Positions 31,107-41,942 are shown, counted from the stretch's first letter. The stretch is 64,000 bases of DNA from Ophiobolus disseminans (GCA_010093685.1 MU006234.1:1022467-1086466), one strand, 5' to 3'. Notes: generated by a model not told the origin, from the letters alone. Numbers and translations: made by a program.

Positions 31107-32396
31107 TCAATCATACCACTCCAGCCCAGGCATCTCCCACTCCTCCACAGGCACTCCGCGCTCTTGCCACAGTCTCTCCAGCTCGCCGCGAAGATCATTA
31201 TCAAAATACAACCAATGCCCCGGCACCGGCATGCCCGTATTCAACCACTTGAAGTATATCAGCGGGATAGTCTGATTCTGCAGAGTGTTGATGAACGACC
31301 CATAGCACAATGGGCGCTGGTCCTCTGGGAGTCTCGTAAGACTGATACGCAGCAGGGCGTTCACACGATCCGACAACTGGCGCACACGGTCTTCGTAGCC
31401 GGACGAGTCGAGCACTGTGATGTAGTTGTGTTGAAGATTCGCATGCGAGAAGATGAAGAAAGGCGTCATCATGTACCGGTACAACGGACCGCTGGTCGTC
31501 GGGGTTGCATTTTCGACGGCTTTGAGCTGGAACGTAGCGCTCTCGATGACGATGTCGGGTACGTGCTCGATGCCACCGAGGGCGACGCCGGATGTATCGA
31601 GGGGCATGATCCACGTGTGTTTATCGCCGACACGACGCAAGCGCGTGAGCCACGAGTCATCCTCAGCCCACGGCATGCCCAAAGTCTGGATACCCTGAGT
31701 GTAGAGGCGCTGGAGTTGATGTTGCCACACCGTGCCGTTCATGGGATGGTAGGGATCCTGCAGGAGGTAGCCCTCGCGCTTGACGATGCTATCTTGGGGA
31801 AACAGGCAGTAAGCTTTGTTCCAGCTGATGAAGCACAGCTTGATGGTGCCCAGGGAGTCTCCTAGAATAGAGGCGAGCGGACAGGAGTCGACGAGATGGA
31901 CTTGGATCTGGCGGATCTTGCCGTCGGCGCTGAGATTGTATGCCTTGTGGCGCCAGCTGGTTGTCTGCTTGACCACTCCGTTCCTGCTGGCACACTCAGA
32001 AAGCAGGAAGTTTTCTATCGCGGCCTTCTGGTCTTCGCGGACAAACACGTGCATCTTGTCAGGCGTGGCTTCCTTGGTGAGGAACCGACGAACGAAGTCG
32101 CCCTCGAGATCGGTGATGAGAGCGTTGCTGATCGCTTGAGCTCTACGGAAGGCCTTTGGATCCGACACGAACTTCGCCAACTCGGTATCGATGTTGTAGT
32201 ATGTACCCCGCATCTCGGCTTTAGTAGCAGAGCGTACGGCTCTGGAGACGCCCGTCAAGGCCATGATGGTAGCAGGGTCGAGGTAGTGGAAAAGTCGCTC
32301 TCGCACCGGAGCAAGTCTGCCGGAGAATCTGCCGGAGAGAAACTTGAGGAGGCTCATATCCGGAAAACGTACGGACAATGCGTTGGTTGTGCTCAA
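31107..32396 (-). CDS. Intact F-box-like family protein of unknown function
   Basis: Single exon, 429 residues. The N-terminus (ERLFHYLDPATIMALTGVSRAVR) resembles an F-box. It is followed by a family-specific body: FVSDPKAFRRAQAISNALITDLEGDFVRRFL, KLCFISWNKAYCLFPQDSIVKREGYLL, DKHTWIMPLDTSGVAL, VIESATFQLKAVE, and a C-terminal FDNDLRGELERLWQ. The same blocks appear in the broken copies at 44446-45069 and 45668-47059, showing a local family. The F-box assignment is tentative; if correct it would be an SCF substrate receptor. Confidence 0.8.
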   Translation of the reverse strand: MSTTNALSVRFPDMSLLKFLSGRFSGRLAPVRERLFHYLDPATIMALTGVSRAVRSATKAEMRGTYYNIDTELAKFVSDPKAFRRAQAISNALITDLEGDFVRRFLTKEATPDKMHVFVREDQKAAIENFLLSECASRNGVVKQTTSWRHKAYNLSADGKIRQIQVHLVDSCPLASILGDSLGTIKLCFISWNKAYCLFPQDSIVKREGYLLQDPYHPMNGTVWQHQLQRLYTQGIQTLGMPWAEDDSWLTRLRRVGDKHTWIMPLDTSGVALGGIEHVPDIVIESATFQLKAVENATPTTSGPLYRYMMTPFFIFSHANLQHNYITVLDSSGYEDRVRQLSDRVNALLRISLTRLPEDQRPLCYGSFINTLQNQTIPLIYFKWLNTGMPVPGHWLYFDNDLRGELERLWQERGVPVEEWEMPGLEWYD

Positions 32397-32649
32397 AATC
32401 AGATAACAAGATGCGTCGATCGCGTTGCAATGAGGGAAAAGGGTGGATTGATGGAATACTCAACAACAGCCGAAGCTCATCAAGATATAGGATGGAAAGA
32501 GGCCAGCTCTCCTGATCTCAGGACCTATGGTGTGCGCTTGCCCGCAGCGGCACACACCTTTCCCCGCGGGTGCCTGCATATATTGATGTCTCATTCTGGG
32601 GAACCCGCCATTACTTTCTACTCGAAGCTGACGTCTCTCGGGGAATTGC

Positions 32650-33085
32650 ATCGCGCTGAAGCTGGAGACAAACGCGATTCTGGCCAGTGGTAGAGACGGA
32701 CGCGACCCACCGATCGGACGCCGTGTGTGTGATTATGTTGTTGCCCATGGCATCATTTCCTACTCTGGATAGATGTCTCGCGGACAACTCTGCCGCGCCG
32801 GAGCTGCACGTAAACGCAATCCTAGCCAGCTGTGGAATTGGACGCGACTTCCCGCTCGTAGGTGCTGCAGGTCGTGAGTGTGATGATGTTGCTGCCCTCA
32901 TTTCCCTCTCTGGCATCATGTCTCATAGATAACATTGCCACGCTGGAGCTTGGAGCAAAAGAAATCTCTACCGGAGACGGGAGTGGACGTGACTTGCCTG
33001 CTGCTGGGTCTCCTCCAGCACCAAACAATCGGACGATGTGAGCCCGCACTCCATCTTTTACTCCAAAGTCTCCACGCCACCATTT
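32650..33085. repeat. Diverged tandem repeat, about 139-145 bp unit, three copies
   Basis: The landmark GC-x-GAAGCTGGAG / GCGCCGGAGCTGCAC / CACGCTGGAGCTTGGAG recurs at about 32653, 32792 and 32937. Each is followed about 40 bp later by GACGCGAC or GACGTGAC and about 80 bp later by GTGTGATTATGTTGTTGCC or GTGTGATGATGTTGCTGCC. Units are perhaps 70-75% alike, so the array is old. Confidence 0.75.
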
Positions 33086-33619
33086 CCTCCCACGAGGTGT
33101 TAATTTTGGTGTTTCGTTTGCACGCCGGACGTGACTTCACGACGACCCAGTTACCCTATTCTAACGAACGCTCCAGCCAATCGCACGTCTCTCCCACCGC
33201 CCCTAAACGCACGCGTCTGTTGTGTAACCCAATGGCTTGGTCTTGTGACATCAGCACCAGGCAGCAACTCGTGTGCCGAACCAAAAATGGACACCATCCG
33301 GGATTCCGGGATACTGTGGCATTATCTTATGCGCGAAAGTATTGGGCTTCGACCTGCAATCAACGGCACAGGAATGTACCGACAATTCTACGAGGAAGAA
33401 TCGCTGTTGGAGCTTGCAGCCCTGGAGGTTGTAATACACGAGCAGCTTTCCTAAAGAGAAGTGCTATCGAACAGAACTTAAAATAACGTATTAGCCACGC
33501 AAAGCTACATCAGATCTTGACTCTTACGAGACGCTTACGTTTACAGGGCATCCTCGTCTGATCGCTCGTATGCGCCAGGAGGCGGTAGCTACCCCTCCCG
33601 ATACCCGTGGACCTCCACC

Positions 33620-34000
33620 AAGCTAGCTCATCACGTGTCATCTACCGCATCGCCGTACCTAGCCAGCTATCTAGGTAATATTGCATTGGGCTTCGACGAG
33701 TAATGTATGGAAAGTAAAGATTAGTTCCATGAAGTGTAGAGTGACCGATAATGAAGTTTGAACCCAATCACTCTCGATCGTGCTCCACGAATCAGCTCCC
33801 GGGGTCGTCACGCGCTATCTACTGCATTGCCATAACATTATATGGGGCCAAGGAGCTTCAACTTGTGATACCTGGAATGGCAAGAATCTGTTCGACGAAC
33901 TGTGGAGTCATCGATGGTGAGGTTTGAAACCCCACAACCTCCCGAATCGTGTTCCGCGAACTTGGCTCATCACGTGCCATCTACCGCGCGACAATAATAG
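33620..34000. repeat. Diverged tandem repeat, about 163-176 bp unit, 2.2 copies
   Basis: GCTCATCACGTGTCATCTACCG (33626), GGTCGTCACGCGCTATCTACTG (33802) and GCTCATCACGTGCCATCTACCG (33965) mark successive units. A second landmark, GATAATGAAGTTTGAACCC (about 33749) versus GATGGTGAGGTTTGAAACC (about 33913), has the same spacing. Confidence 0.75.
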
Positions 34001-34438
34001 CAAAGAGCATTCAAGGTTGAGCGCGACGAAAAGTGTCGCGAATCTTGTGCTTCCCTGGTTAGAGCTTGGAGGTAGTTTATCATGGAAGAGGTGCGACAGG
34101 AGAAATAAGTTGATTGGAATTTTGATAGTTTGATGATAAAGTTAGTGTTGAGAATACGGCCCATAAGTGACTTGGTGGTATAAGGAGGAAGAACAGTTAC
34201 GTGATTGGTGACATGTGCATTTGGGTCCTAGCGTAAGCTTAGGCACAGCTGCACATAGACGATGATCTTCTCACTCGTGAATAGTTTCTTAGTCAACACA
34301 ATACCAATTGTACCACCACTACCGTTGTGCCTGAGTAGAAGCTCTCTATTAGGTAGCCATACTACTACTAATGGTACGAGTTTCTCAATAGTTAGGATAA
34401 AAAACTCCAGCACCTCTATCATCCTACCACTATCTCAC

Positions 34439-35530
34439 CTACTGCACAGAATACCCCGGCGGCGCTCCACCCATCCCCTGGACCCCCTGCCCCCCACAAA
34501 TACTCAAAAACGCCTCCTCCCTCACCCTCTGCAAATCCGCTCTCGCCCTCTCCATCCTCTCTTCCGCCTCCCCAACCACCCCTAACAACCCCCCCAACCT
34601 GCCCTCCCTCTCCCTAACAACTCCCCCACACGCATTCCCCGCGCTCTCCACCTGCGCCACACTCGCCTTAATCTTCTCATGCATATCCCCATCGCTAAAA
34701 ACATTATCAAACACCACATCCGACCAAATACTGCCCACAGCAATCTCGAGCGGCCCCAGGCGCGGCACGTCCGGCGGGAGTTGGTCTTGCAGCATGCGCA
34801 CTTGCTGCACACACGACTCGGCGCGCTCGAGGTAATTCCGCTTCTGCATGGACGCCATGGTGCCGCCGCCGAACATGTCGTACTGGGACATGCTGTACGC
34901 GGCGTCGAGGGCGGCGCGTGCGGCGCTGAGTTTTTGGGCTGTTTGCCCGAGGAGGAAGAGGGTGTGTTTTTCTTGCTCGAGGGATTGGTGTAGGTTGCCC
35001 AGGGCGCTGGAAGCGGCAGCGCAGGCTGCTTCCGCAGCGTCTTCGGCGGGGAAGGCGGGTGTGGGCCCGGCGAAGATGGAGGCGTAGAGGCGGTTGAGTT
35101 GGGACTGGAGGTGGGCGTGGCGGTCTGCGGAGGGTTGTATTGCAGCGCGGTGGGCTTCGGCGGTGGATTTTAGGTGGTGGGTGTAGGTGAGTTCGTCTTC
35201 GGCGGACTTCTGTGCTTGGATGGCGTCGAAGTATTCTTTTTCTTCTTTGGCGGCTTTTGAGGCGAATTTTTCTTTCTGGCCGGTGGCTTTGTGGGCGAAG
35301 CGCCGCATCGTTGAGTCGCGGTACTTCTCATGGTCTTCGAGTTCCGCTGCGGTTGAGCGCTTGAGATCGTTCACGCGCTTCGTCGTGGTCGCGATATGGT
35401 GCTCCAGGTCTTTGATATATGCATTTTGCTGCTCAAGCTGGGAGGGAGCAGAGTCCGTCTCATGCAGGCCTTGGAGCAGTGAAGCATTCTGGCTTGCGGC
35501 TTCTTGGATCTTGGTGTGGATTGACGACAT
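34439..35530 (-). CDS. Conserved coiled-coil protein of unknown function
   Basis: 363 residues from the Met at 35530 (MSSIHTKIQEAASQ); the open frame extends 38 codons further upstream without convincing coding character. Upstream, AAGGTAGGTG around 35568-35577 could be a 5' UTR intron donor. Residues about 30-140 are heptad-rich (LEQQNAYIKDLEHHIA, EKFASKAAKEEKEYFDAI) and about 185-235 are Ala-rich helix. A conserved-looking central YDMFGGGTMASMQKRNYLERAE and a second helical region follow. It resembles a widespread filamentous-fungal protein with no known role. No membrane segment or catalytic motif is present. Confidence 0.82.
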   Translation of the reverse strand: MSSIHTKIQEAASQNASLLQGLHETDSAPSQLEQQNAYIKDLEHHIATTTKRVNDLKRSTAAELEDHEKYRDSTMRRFAHKATGQKEKFASKAAKEEKEYFDAIQAQKSAEDELTYTHHLKSTAEAHRAAIQPSADRHAHLQSQLNRLYASIFAGPTPAFPAEDAAEAACAAASSALGNLHQSLEQEKHTLFLLGQTAQKLSAARAALDAAYSMSQYDMFGGGTMASMQKRNYLERAESCVQQVRMLQDQLPPDVPRLGPLEIAVGSIWSDVVFDNVFSDGDMHEKIKASVAQVESAGNACGGVVREREGRLGGLLGVVGEAEERMERARADLQRVREEAFLSICGGQGVQGMGGAPPGYSVQ

Positions 35531-36109
35531 GATTGAAGGAGTTGAGGAAAAATAGAGTGCAGCGGCACCTACCTTAATATTGACACTACTCTTGGCATTT
35601 GTATGAGCCTTGCTTTCCGCTCGTAATACGAAGTGCTTCAGCACACAACCAAGCCTCAGGCACCCAGCCCATGGTTCGGTGATGATGCGAATCGTGGTGT
35701 TGGTTGGCCGCGGCGATCGTGCACCCTACGTCATCCAACGGTCCGGCTGTGGCGCAATGAGGCTCAGCCTCGCAAACGACTGGCGATCCTTCATACCGAG
35801 TAATTCAGACGGCTACACGGCAATGTTGGGCAAATATCTTTCACAACGTGATGGTGGGTGAGTGAAGCCTCGCAGGTACCAACCCCAAAGATCATGCACG
35901 GCAAGTGCAGCCGATGTCGCTCAAGACGGCAAGACGTGCCTAGGGGTCCCTTGTCGACGCTGAAACGCCCCGCTTGTCAGACCTCAAAAGGCGCGGCGTC
36001 GGGATCTCTGGTGTAGCATTGAGTAACCACAACATTGAGCAGTATGAAAAGGTTCTAGGAGCAGGCGTGTCGTCAATTGACCGCGTTTCCCACCCCACAT
36101 CCCAGGGCA
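35531..36109. promoter_or_regulatory. Divergent promoter region
   Basis: The coiled-coil gene runs left and the DUF1593 gene runs right from this 579-bp gap, so it should hold both promoters. No clear operator or repeat is seen. Confidence 0.45.
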
Positions 36110-37606
36110 ATGGCCACCTCAAAGCTCCAGCAATACTCGCAGAAGCCGCGCGTGTTCATCTTGTCAGATATCTCCAACGAGCCGGATGATGCCGAGTCGC
36201 TATGTCGTTATCTGCTGTATGCCAACCAGTTCGAGACGGAGGGCCTGATCGCGTGCACGAGTACGTGGATGAAGGACAAAGTGTGCCCGCAGTACATGGA
36301 GAAGATGATCGATGCGTATGCGGGCGCGGTGGAGAACTTGAATAAGCACGTCCATCCAGCCTGGCAGTATCCCAGCGCGGAGCACATGCGGAGCTTAATC
36401 AGAAAGGGCCCTGAGGTAGGCACATGTATACGTCGAGGAGCACGTGTGTACAACACTAACAAAGTGCAGACATACGGCATGTCCGCCGCATCCATCGAGA
36501 TAGAAATGTCCCCAGGCGCCCAACTCCTCTACGACGCCATCATCGCACCGTCCACCCAACCCCTCTGGGTCCTCTGCTGGGGCGGCACCAACACGCTCGC
36601 CCAAGCCCTCATCAACATCGACGACGACTACGACCCCGAAGACTCGAAACGCCTGCTCTCGCGCATACGCGTCTACGCTATATCCGACCGCGACGACACT
36701 AGCGCCTGGATCCGCAACTCCTTCCCGGATGTCTTCTACATCGCCTCCATCCACGGCTGGGCCCAGTACGGGCTCGCGACATGGCCCGGCATATCCGGCG
36801 AGCAGTACTACGGCTTCGATCTTGGCGGGCCGGATTCCGGCACCTTCTCACCCAGCTGGCTCAAACAGAATATCCAAATCGGCCCCCTCGGCAGCTTCTA
36901 CCCCACCCCCACATGCATCGCCGAACCCTCCACGCCCTCCTTCCTCTACCTCATCCAAAACGGGCTTAGCGTGCCCGACCAACCTGACTTCGGCTCCTGG
37001 GGCGGACGGTACAGCCTCACGGATCCCAGCGCCGAGGGCTTGAATAGCAGCCATTACAGCGACGTGGTCGATCGCGTGCGCGTCCAAGACCGCACGTATG
37101 CATCCAACCACGCGACGATATGGCGCTGGCGCCCTGCCTTTCAGAACGACTTCGCCGCCCGCATGCGCTGGAGCATGACGCCCGATTTCTCTGCTGCAAA
37201 CCACGCGCCGGTGCTGGTTGTTAATGGCGCAGCGGACCTTGCGCCCGTGCGTATTTCTGCTGCGCCAGGCTCCACTGTGACTTTGGATGCGAGCGCGAGT
37301 TACGATCCCGATGGCGATACGCTGAGGTTCAAGTGGTGGCATTATCGCGAGCCATCTGCCACACACTGGCTTGTGGACAATGAAATAGGGAAGCTACGGA
37401 TTAAGCCTCTTGATCGGGTGGGTGCGAAAGTTGCTGTTACGGTGGGTGGAGAGGCGGCGATGGGGTGCGTTTTGCATCTTATACTGGAGGTGAGGGATGA
37501 TGGCGTGCCGAGCTTGACGAGTTATCGGCGGGTGTTGATTCAGGTTGTGGGGAAGCAGGGGGATGGGGGTGTGGAGGGGATTAGGGAGGGGGTGAAGAAG
37601 CTGTAA
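36110..37606 (+). CDS. DUF1593 (nucleoside-hydrolase-like, Sde182-type) protein
   Basis: Two exons, 36110..36415 and 36470..37606, 480 residues. The N-terminal domain starts RVFILSDISNEPDDAESLCRYL, the Asp-rich segment that resembles the Ca-binding loop of nucleoside hydrolases. It continues with LWVLCWGGTNTLAQAL, RIRVYAISDRDDTSAW, and a tail of this domain ending near DFAARMRWSM. The C-terminal about 95 residues are Ig-like (VTLDASASYDPDGDTLRFKWWHYRE). This two-domain layout is the DUF1593/cellulose-binding Sde182 family. The 54-nt intron contains no stop and is a multiple of three, so unspliced reading adds 18 residues; removal gives the continuous GPE-TYGMSAAS. No signal peptide is evident. 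Confidence 0.88.
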   Translation: MATSKLQQYSQKPRVFILSDISNEPDDAESLCRYLLYANQFETEGLIACTSTWMKDKVCPQYMEKMIDAYAGAVENLNKHVHPAWQYPSAEHMRSLIRKGPEVGTCIRRGARVYNTNKVQTYGMSAASIEIEMSPGAQLLYDAIIAPSTQPLWVLCWGGTNTLAQALINIDDDYDPEDSKRLLSRIRVYAISDRDDTSAWIRNSFPDVFYIASIHGWAQYGLATWPGISGEQYYGFDLGGPDSGTFSPSWLKQNIQIGPLGSFYPTPTCIAEPSTPSFLYLIQNGLSVPDQPDFGSWGGRYSLTDPSAEGLNSSHYSDVVDRVRVQDRTYASNHATIWRWRPAFQNDFAARMRWSMTPDFSAANHAPVLVVNGAADLAPVRISAAPGSTVTLDASASYDPDGDTLRFKWWHYREPSATHWLVDNEIGKLRIKPLDRVGAKVAVTVGGEAAMGCVLHLILEVRDDGVPSLTSYRRVLIQVVGKQGDGGVEGIREGVKKL

Positions 37607-38107
37607 AGGCTGTGAATATTGGCGGTGGGTGGTAGGCGGCGAAAAGGGACGAGGGAGGGGGGAGGGTGGGGGGTGGAGGTAGTGATTATTGAATCCATGA
37701 GATTGAGTTTACATTTTTTTCCTTCGATACACCATGTCCTCTATATCATTCCTACCAACATCGCACACCCGCACACTTTTTTTTTCTCCAGAGGCTAGAA
37801 TACGAAATGATTCGCAGTTGTGGAACACATCCACGCTCGAAAAAGAGAAGCGCGCGGCGTCGGCGTAGCTTGAAGGGGGAAGTGCAGCGTGTAAGTGCGG
37901 AGCCCTTTTCAATGCCGTCGTATCCTCCTCCAGCTAATGAGAGAGTAAGACCGCCAGGGGATGGGATGTGTGTTTGATGTATTCAATTCTCTCCATCTAG
38001 ACCGTTCCGCCATTCATATCCCATCCATATCCATCCATATATCCCATCCCCATTCCTAATCATAACTCATCCACATACCCACCCCCCATCTCAACCACGC
38101 CCCATCT
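37607..38107. other. Intergenic, convergent 3' regions
   Basis: 3' regions of the DUF1593 and NEP1-like genes. It has G-rich then C/T-rich low complexity and a CCATCCATAT microrepeat around 38012-38045. I see nothing coding. Confidence 0.5.
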
Positions 38108-39259
38108 CTAGATAAACGCACTCGCCAAATAACTTTGAAAATTCCCATCCCTAAAGCTCGGCGTCGCATCGCCGAAATCCGTATTCTCAATCGCACTCCT
38201 CGCCGCCTGGGGAAGGCTCTCCCACGCAATGGCGGGTTGTTCGCCGCCTTGTTTGTCCTGCTCGTAATTAGCCCCTTCCTCCTATGCATTTCCAAGAGGA
38301 TGAATGACGGCGGAATGGGGGGTAAGGGGAAAGGGATGTATGTGACGGGGGAAATGGGATACGTACCGAAGCAACGAGTTGGTGGTTGACGGGCCAAATG
38401 CTGAGGTATCCGATCTTCGGACGCGTGCCGGTGAGGGGCGGGGATGTGTATTTTTGGTACTCGCCTGTTGTGCGCGTTAGCCATCATCCTATTAAATTTA
38501 CCACCCTCCTGCCTCTTCGCTCTTCCAGATCCAATCCCACCTCCCTAGTTCCCTCCTTCACAGTAAACCATACTCTCCTTCTTACACATCCTAAACCCCA
38601 CCCCCTCCCTTCCAAAAAACACAAAATGAACGTACCGTGCGCACTAATAGCAACTCCCCGAATCGTTGCAGCATCCGAAGCTCCCGAGAGCCACACCACG
38701 ACATTCTCCCAGTCGTGGCGGTGGCCGAGGCCAGATGACGGCGAGTCTTTAGGAAAGTACCAGGAATACATGATCGCGTACGCGCCGTTATACGTGCCAG
38801 ACCGCACATACACCTGCCCGGTCGAGGAGCCGCAGTTTCCGTTGGGAGAGCCGGATGTGGATAGGCCGCCTCTGCAATCAAATCAGCATTGTCCACTTTG
38901 ATTCCAATTCCGATTATGACTCGTCTCTATTCTCTTATTCGTTCTTCAATCTTCCAAATCTCCAACCCCAAACGCCCATCCCAGACAAATACAGAAGAGA
39001 GATGAACGTACCCTGTGTCTCCAGCGGCGTTTACGGCCGGAAACGGCACGCACCCATTGACCACTTCGAGGAAGGGCTTGTACTTCAGATATAAGCTGCC
39101 GATTGAGCCCGCGGGGACGGTTTGGGGGAAAGAAGGGATGGAGTTGTGGGGGACGACGGCGCGGGAGAGAAGGGAGATGGGGTTGGGGAAGGCGAGGGCG
39201 GAAATGAAGGGGGTGAAGAGGATGAGGAGGGAGACGAAGTTGAAGGTGCAGAGAAGCAT
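38108..39259 (-). CDS. NEP1-like protein (NPP1 family, necrosis-inducing)
   Basis: Four exons on the minus strand: 39012..39259, 38636..38871, 38367..38464 and 38108..38257, about 243 residues with phases that fit. The N-terminus is a clear signal peptide (about 22 residues, ending near ALA). Exon 2 carries the NLP signature GHRHDWE around 38720-38740, intact, with an upstream segment ending in MYSWYFPKD typical of the family. NLPs are secreted proteins; cytolytic members bind plant sphingolipids and coordinate a metal through the acidic/His residues of that motif. Many family members are non-cytolytic, so activity cannot be read from sequence. The exon 4 acceptor (GAGCAG) is the least certain junction. 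Confidence 0.88.
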
Positions 39260-40047
39260 TTTCGCTTTGATAACGGTGGTTGTTTATGCTGGTTTTTGAC
39301 GGTTGATCGTGGGGTAGCCGATTGAGTTGATAGAACCGGTGATCCAGTCTAAGGTCGAGAATAGAATCCCCAAGCCCAGCTATCCCGCAAGGTAAATATA
39401 ACAAGTACCAAACAAACACTCTCAATTCTCGCGTTTGGAAGCTAGCGTATCAAGAAGCGTTTGACGATACCCTCAACAAGCTTTCCCACTCCCTCACTCT
39501 GGCCTTGCACCGCTTTATACTACCTCTTTCCCCCGTCAGTCCCTCCGGTTTACCACCCGCATTGAGAGATCAACGAACGATGCAACCGTCCACATGCCCA
39601 TCACACATGCCCACGCCCCCTCTTATAATTGGCCCAAACCTCGGCATATCCCGCACTTGCCCTGGTGATCCGTTCCTGCATACCGCTGCATCGTGAGTCT
39701 CGGAGCAAGTGTCGTGCAGGGACAGCTCCGGCGGCGATCGACGTGGTTAATATACGCGCAGCCACGCTGGCGAATGGGGGAAAAGATGGCCTGTTGGCGT
39801 GCGCGAATGATTGGTTAAGGGGGCGAGACTAGGATGAATCGGATTAGGAAGGTGCAGGGGTATGTGCCAGGGTATGTGTAATGCGGAAGGAGGAAGTGGA
39901 AAGAGGAATTCGGACGTGGACGGGAAGGATTAATAAGGTGGGGAAAACGTGAGGGGATGATAAGTAAGTATGTAGATGTGAAGGAAGGAAAAAAGAAGAA
40001 GAAAAGCTACAAACCTGGTTGAACAGGCATTCCTTCCACCCATCCCC
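39260..40047. other. Intergenic between NEP1-like and metallophosphoesterase genes
   Basis: Promoter side of the NEP1-like gene (leftward) and 3' side of the phosphoesterase. It contains purine-rich stretches (39840-40010). No gene is seen. Confidence 0.5.
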
Positions 40048-41043
40048 CTACCCAAACCTCCTCCACACCGTCTCCCTCCGCTCACCCACCGGCCCCTCAG
40101 GCCCCGGCATGATCTCGCGCAACAAATCGTTGATATCGAGTCCCCTCTCCACACACTCCTGCCACTGCCGCGGATACCCCAAACTTACCTCCTCAAACCT
40201 CGTCCCACCCACCCAATCCGTGCGCCTAACATGCAAATGCCCCGACACCACAACCCGCGCATTGAACCGCGTATGCCAGTCCTCCGTCAGCGTAGTGCCG
40301 CACCATAAGCTGAAGCGCGGGACGCGGAAGAGCTGGACTAGGTCTTGGCGCAGGGGCCAGTGGTTGACGATAACGAGTGGAATGGTGGGGTGTGCGGCGA
40401 CGGCGGCGCTGAGTTTGGCGGATGTGGATGCGACGAGCGCGTGACACCATGCTATGCGGCTGGAGTAGGGGTCGGGGTGTAGGAGGTGTTCGTCTGTGGC
40501 TTCGATGTCTTTTTCGAGCGCCCAGGATAACGCGTCGTCTAACTTCACATCATCTGGCCGGAAACTGTAGTCATACAGCGTGAATATCGGCGCCACGAGA
40601 ACCGGTCCGCCCGCTCCTTCCCACAACACATATTCATCCTCAGGCGTCAAAATGCCATATCCGCGCGCAATGTCCACGCACTCCATATATTTCGCCTCTC
40701 CCCGCGCGCCCGTCTCTTTCTGCGACGGCAGCGTGTACAACTCATGATTGCCCGGCACCCACCACACTCTCCGAAAACACTCCTTCGCTTTCGCAAACGC
40801 GATATGACAATGCTCCGCCGTTTCGCCCACATCGCCGCACAGTATGAGGTCGTCGTCCGGGTGCGGCAACAATTTTTCGAGGGCCTCGCGGTTGGCTTTG
40901 AAGGAGAGGTGGATGTCGCCGATGGCCCAGAGGCGGCCGGAGCTTCGTGGTGCGGAGCTTGGTGGAGGGGAGCTTGTTGGTGGGGTTATCGACGTGGGCG
41001 GATTGTCTGCGGCTGCGTTCGCCGTCGCGAGGAGAGGGTCCAT
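40048..41043 (-). CDS. Calcineurin-like metallophosphoesterase
   Basis: Single exon, 331 residues from MDPLLATAN at 41043. The frame stays open 80 codons further upstream, but that part is His/Pro/Arg-rich and non-coding in character. All five metallophosphoesterase motifs are present in order: GDIH, GDVGET, GNHE, NHW and GHLHVR. The dinuclear metal site therefore looks complete. The first about 30 residues are Pro/Ser/Thr-rich and disordered. No signal peptide or transmembrane segment is seen, so a soluble enzyme is expected. The substrate is unknown; the family includes protein phosphatase-like, nucleotidase and phosphodiesterase members. Confidence 0.92.
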   Translation of the reverse strand: MDPLLATANAAADNPPTSITPPTSSPPPSSAPRSSGRLWAIGDIHLSFKANREALEKLLPHPDDDLILCGDVGETAEHCHIAFAKAKECFRRVWWVPGNHELYTLPSQKETGARGEAKYMECVDIARGYGILTPEDEYVLWEGAGGPVLVAPIFTLYDYSFRPDDVKLDDALSWALEKDIEATDEHLLHPDPYSSRIAWCHALVASTSAKLSAAVAAHPTIPLVIVNHWPLRQDLVQLFRVPRFSLWCGTTLTEDWHTRFNARVVVSGHLHVRRTDWVGGTRFEEVSLGYPRQWQECVERGLDINDLLREIMPGPEGPVGERRETVWRRFG

Positions 41044-41942
41044 TATATGATGGGATGGTGGTAGGTGCGGGCGGGAGGTTTCGAGGTCATGATGATGGAT
41101 GTCCAGCCTTCTCGGTGTTTGAGGGGCCGTGGTGCGCGTGCGATGGGTGGGCGCGCGTGAGATGCAGGTGTGATGCGGGTGCGGGTCAGCGCTAACACGG
41201 ACCATTTGGACTACACGACTTTGTACTTTGAACTTTGCTGCGAGATGTTTGGATTGAGTTCGCACGGCAATTGCAATTTGCATTGTTTTTGCGAATCCTT
41301 GTTCAGATCTCCCAGCTTCGCTGATATATCTATCTATTCATCGAAAATTCCCCTACAAGTTACCTCCATCCCCTCACCACCGAACTCCACATGTTTCTTC
41401 TCCAAAATTTAGCTCGCCGCACTCTTCTCCGCATCCCTTGAGATATCCCCAAAATCTGGAGACGCCAGCTACTAGGTTTGAGATTGCACTCTACATCAGC
41501 CTACAACCCCTCCTTCTACTATAGACCATCCGGTATCGAGGCAAGAAGCTCCCCCCATCTAGTCGGTGATCAAGCCATGCAACGCCACCACGTCAACCGC
41601 TGGACTCTTGCGTGTACGACGCGATTCCGCGGCGTAGTGTCTCGGAGATGAGAGCTTGGTGTCTCTGCGCTGGTGCTGTGTTGCTGTGTTGCGCTGGCTG
41701 TCTCTACGTGTAATGGTACGTACGACCTCAGTGTGGAGATCGTAGACTGTGAGTGCGCGGGTCGGTGCATGCTGTCAGTTTCGCTTGTAGAGAGGCATTG
41801 AAGGTGGTGTTTGAGCGTTAGATTTCCTGCGTCGCTGCTATATGAGCGTTTGAGGTGCCTTCGATATGTTACTTGTGAATGTACTTATAAGCTAGACTTC
41901 TACTTACGTCGCAGCTTCTTGCAACACATGCGCCATTCCTGC
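41044..41942. other. Intergenic between phosphoesterase and HET genes
   Basis: Promoter side of the phosphoesterase and 3' side of the HET gene, both leftward. No recognisable coding region or repeat. Confidence 0.5.

Larger units (their letters stand above)
32397..34438. other. Intergenic region with two old tandem-repeat blocks
   Basis: The gap between the F-box-like gene (leftward start) and the 3' end of the coiled-coil gene. Apart from the two repeat blocks described separately (32650-33085 and 33620-34000), I see no gene. Frames spanning the repeats (for example 32611-32919) are themselves repetitive and probably by-products. Confidence 0.5.

Noticed and set aside
30930..31865. 311-codon plus-strand frame
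   Set aside because: Mostly antisense to the 31107-32396 gene; no motif.
31896..32693. 265-codon plus-strand frame opposite the intact F-box-like gene
   Set aside because: Antisense to the conserved family; the conserved blocks are all on the minus strand.
33740..33780. GGGTTCAAAC on the minus strand as a Pol III B box
   Set aside because: It is part of the 163-176 bp tandem repeat and is not conserved as a B box in the next unit.
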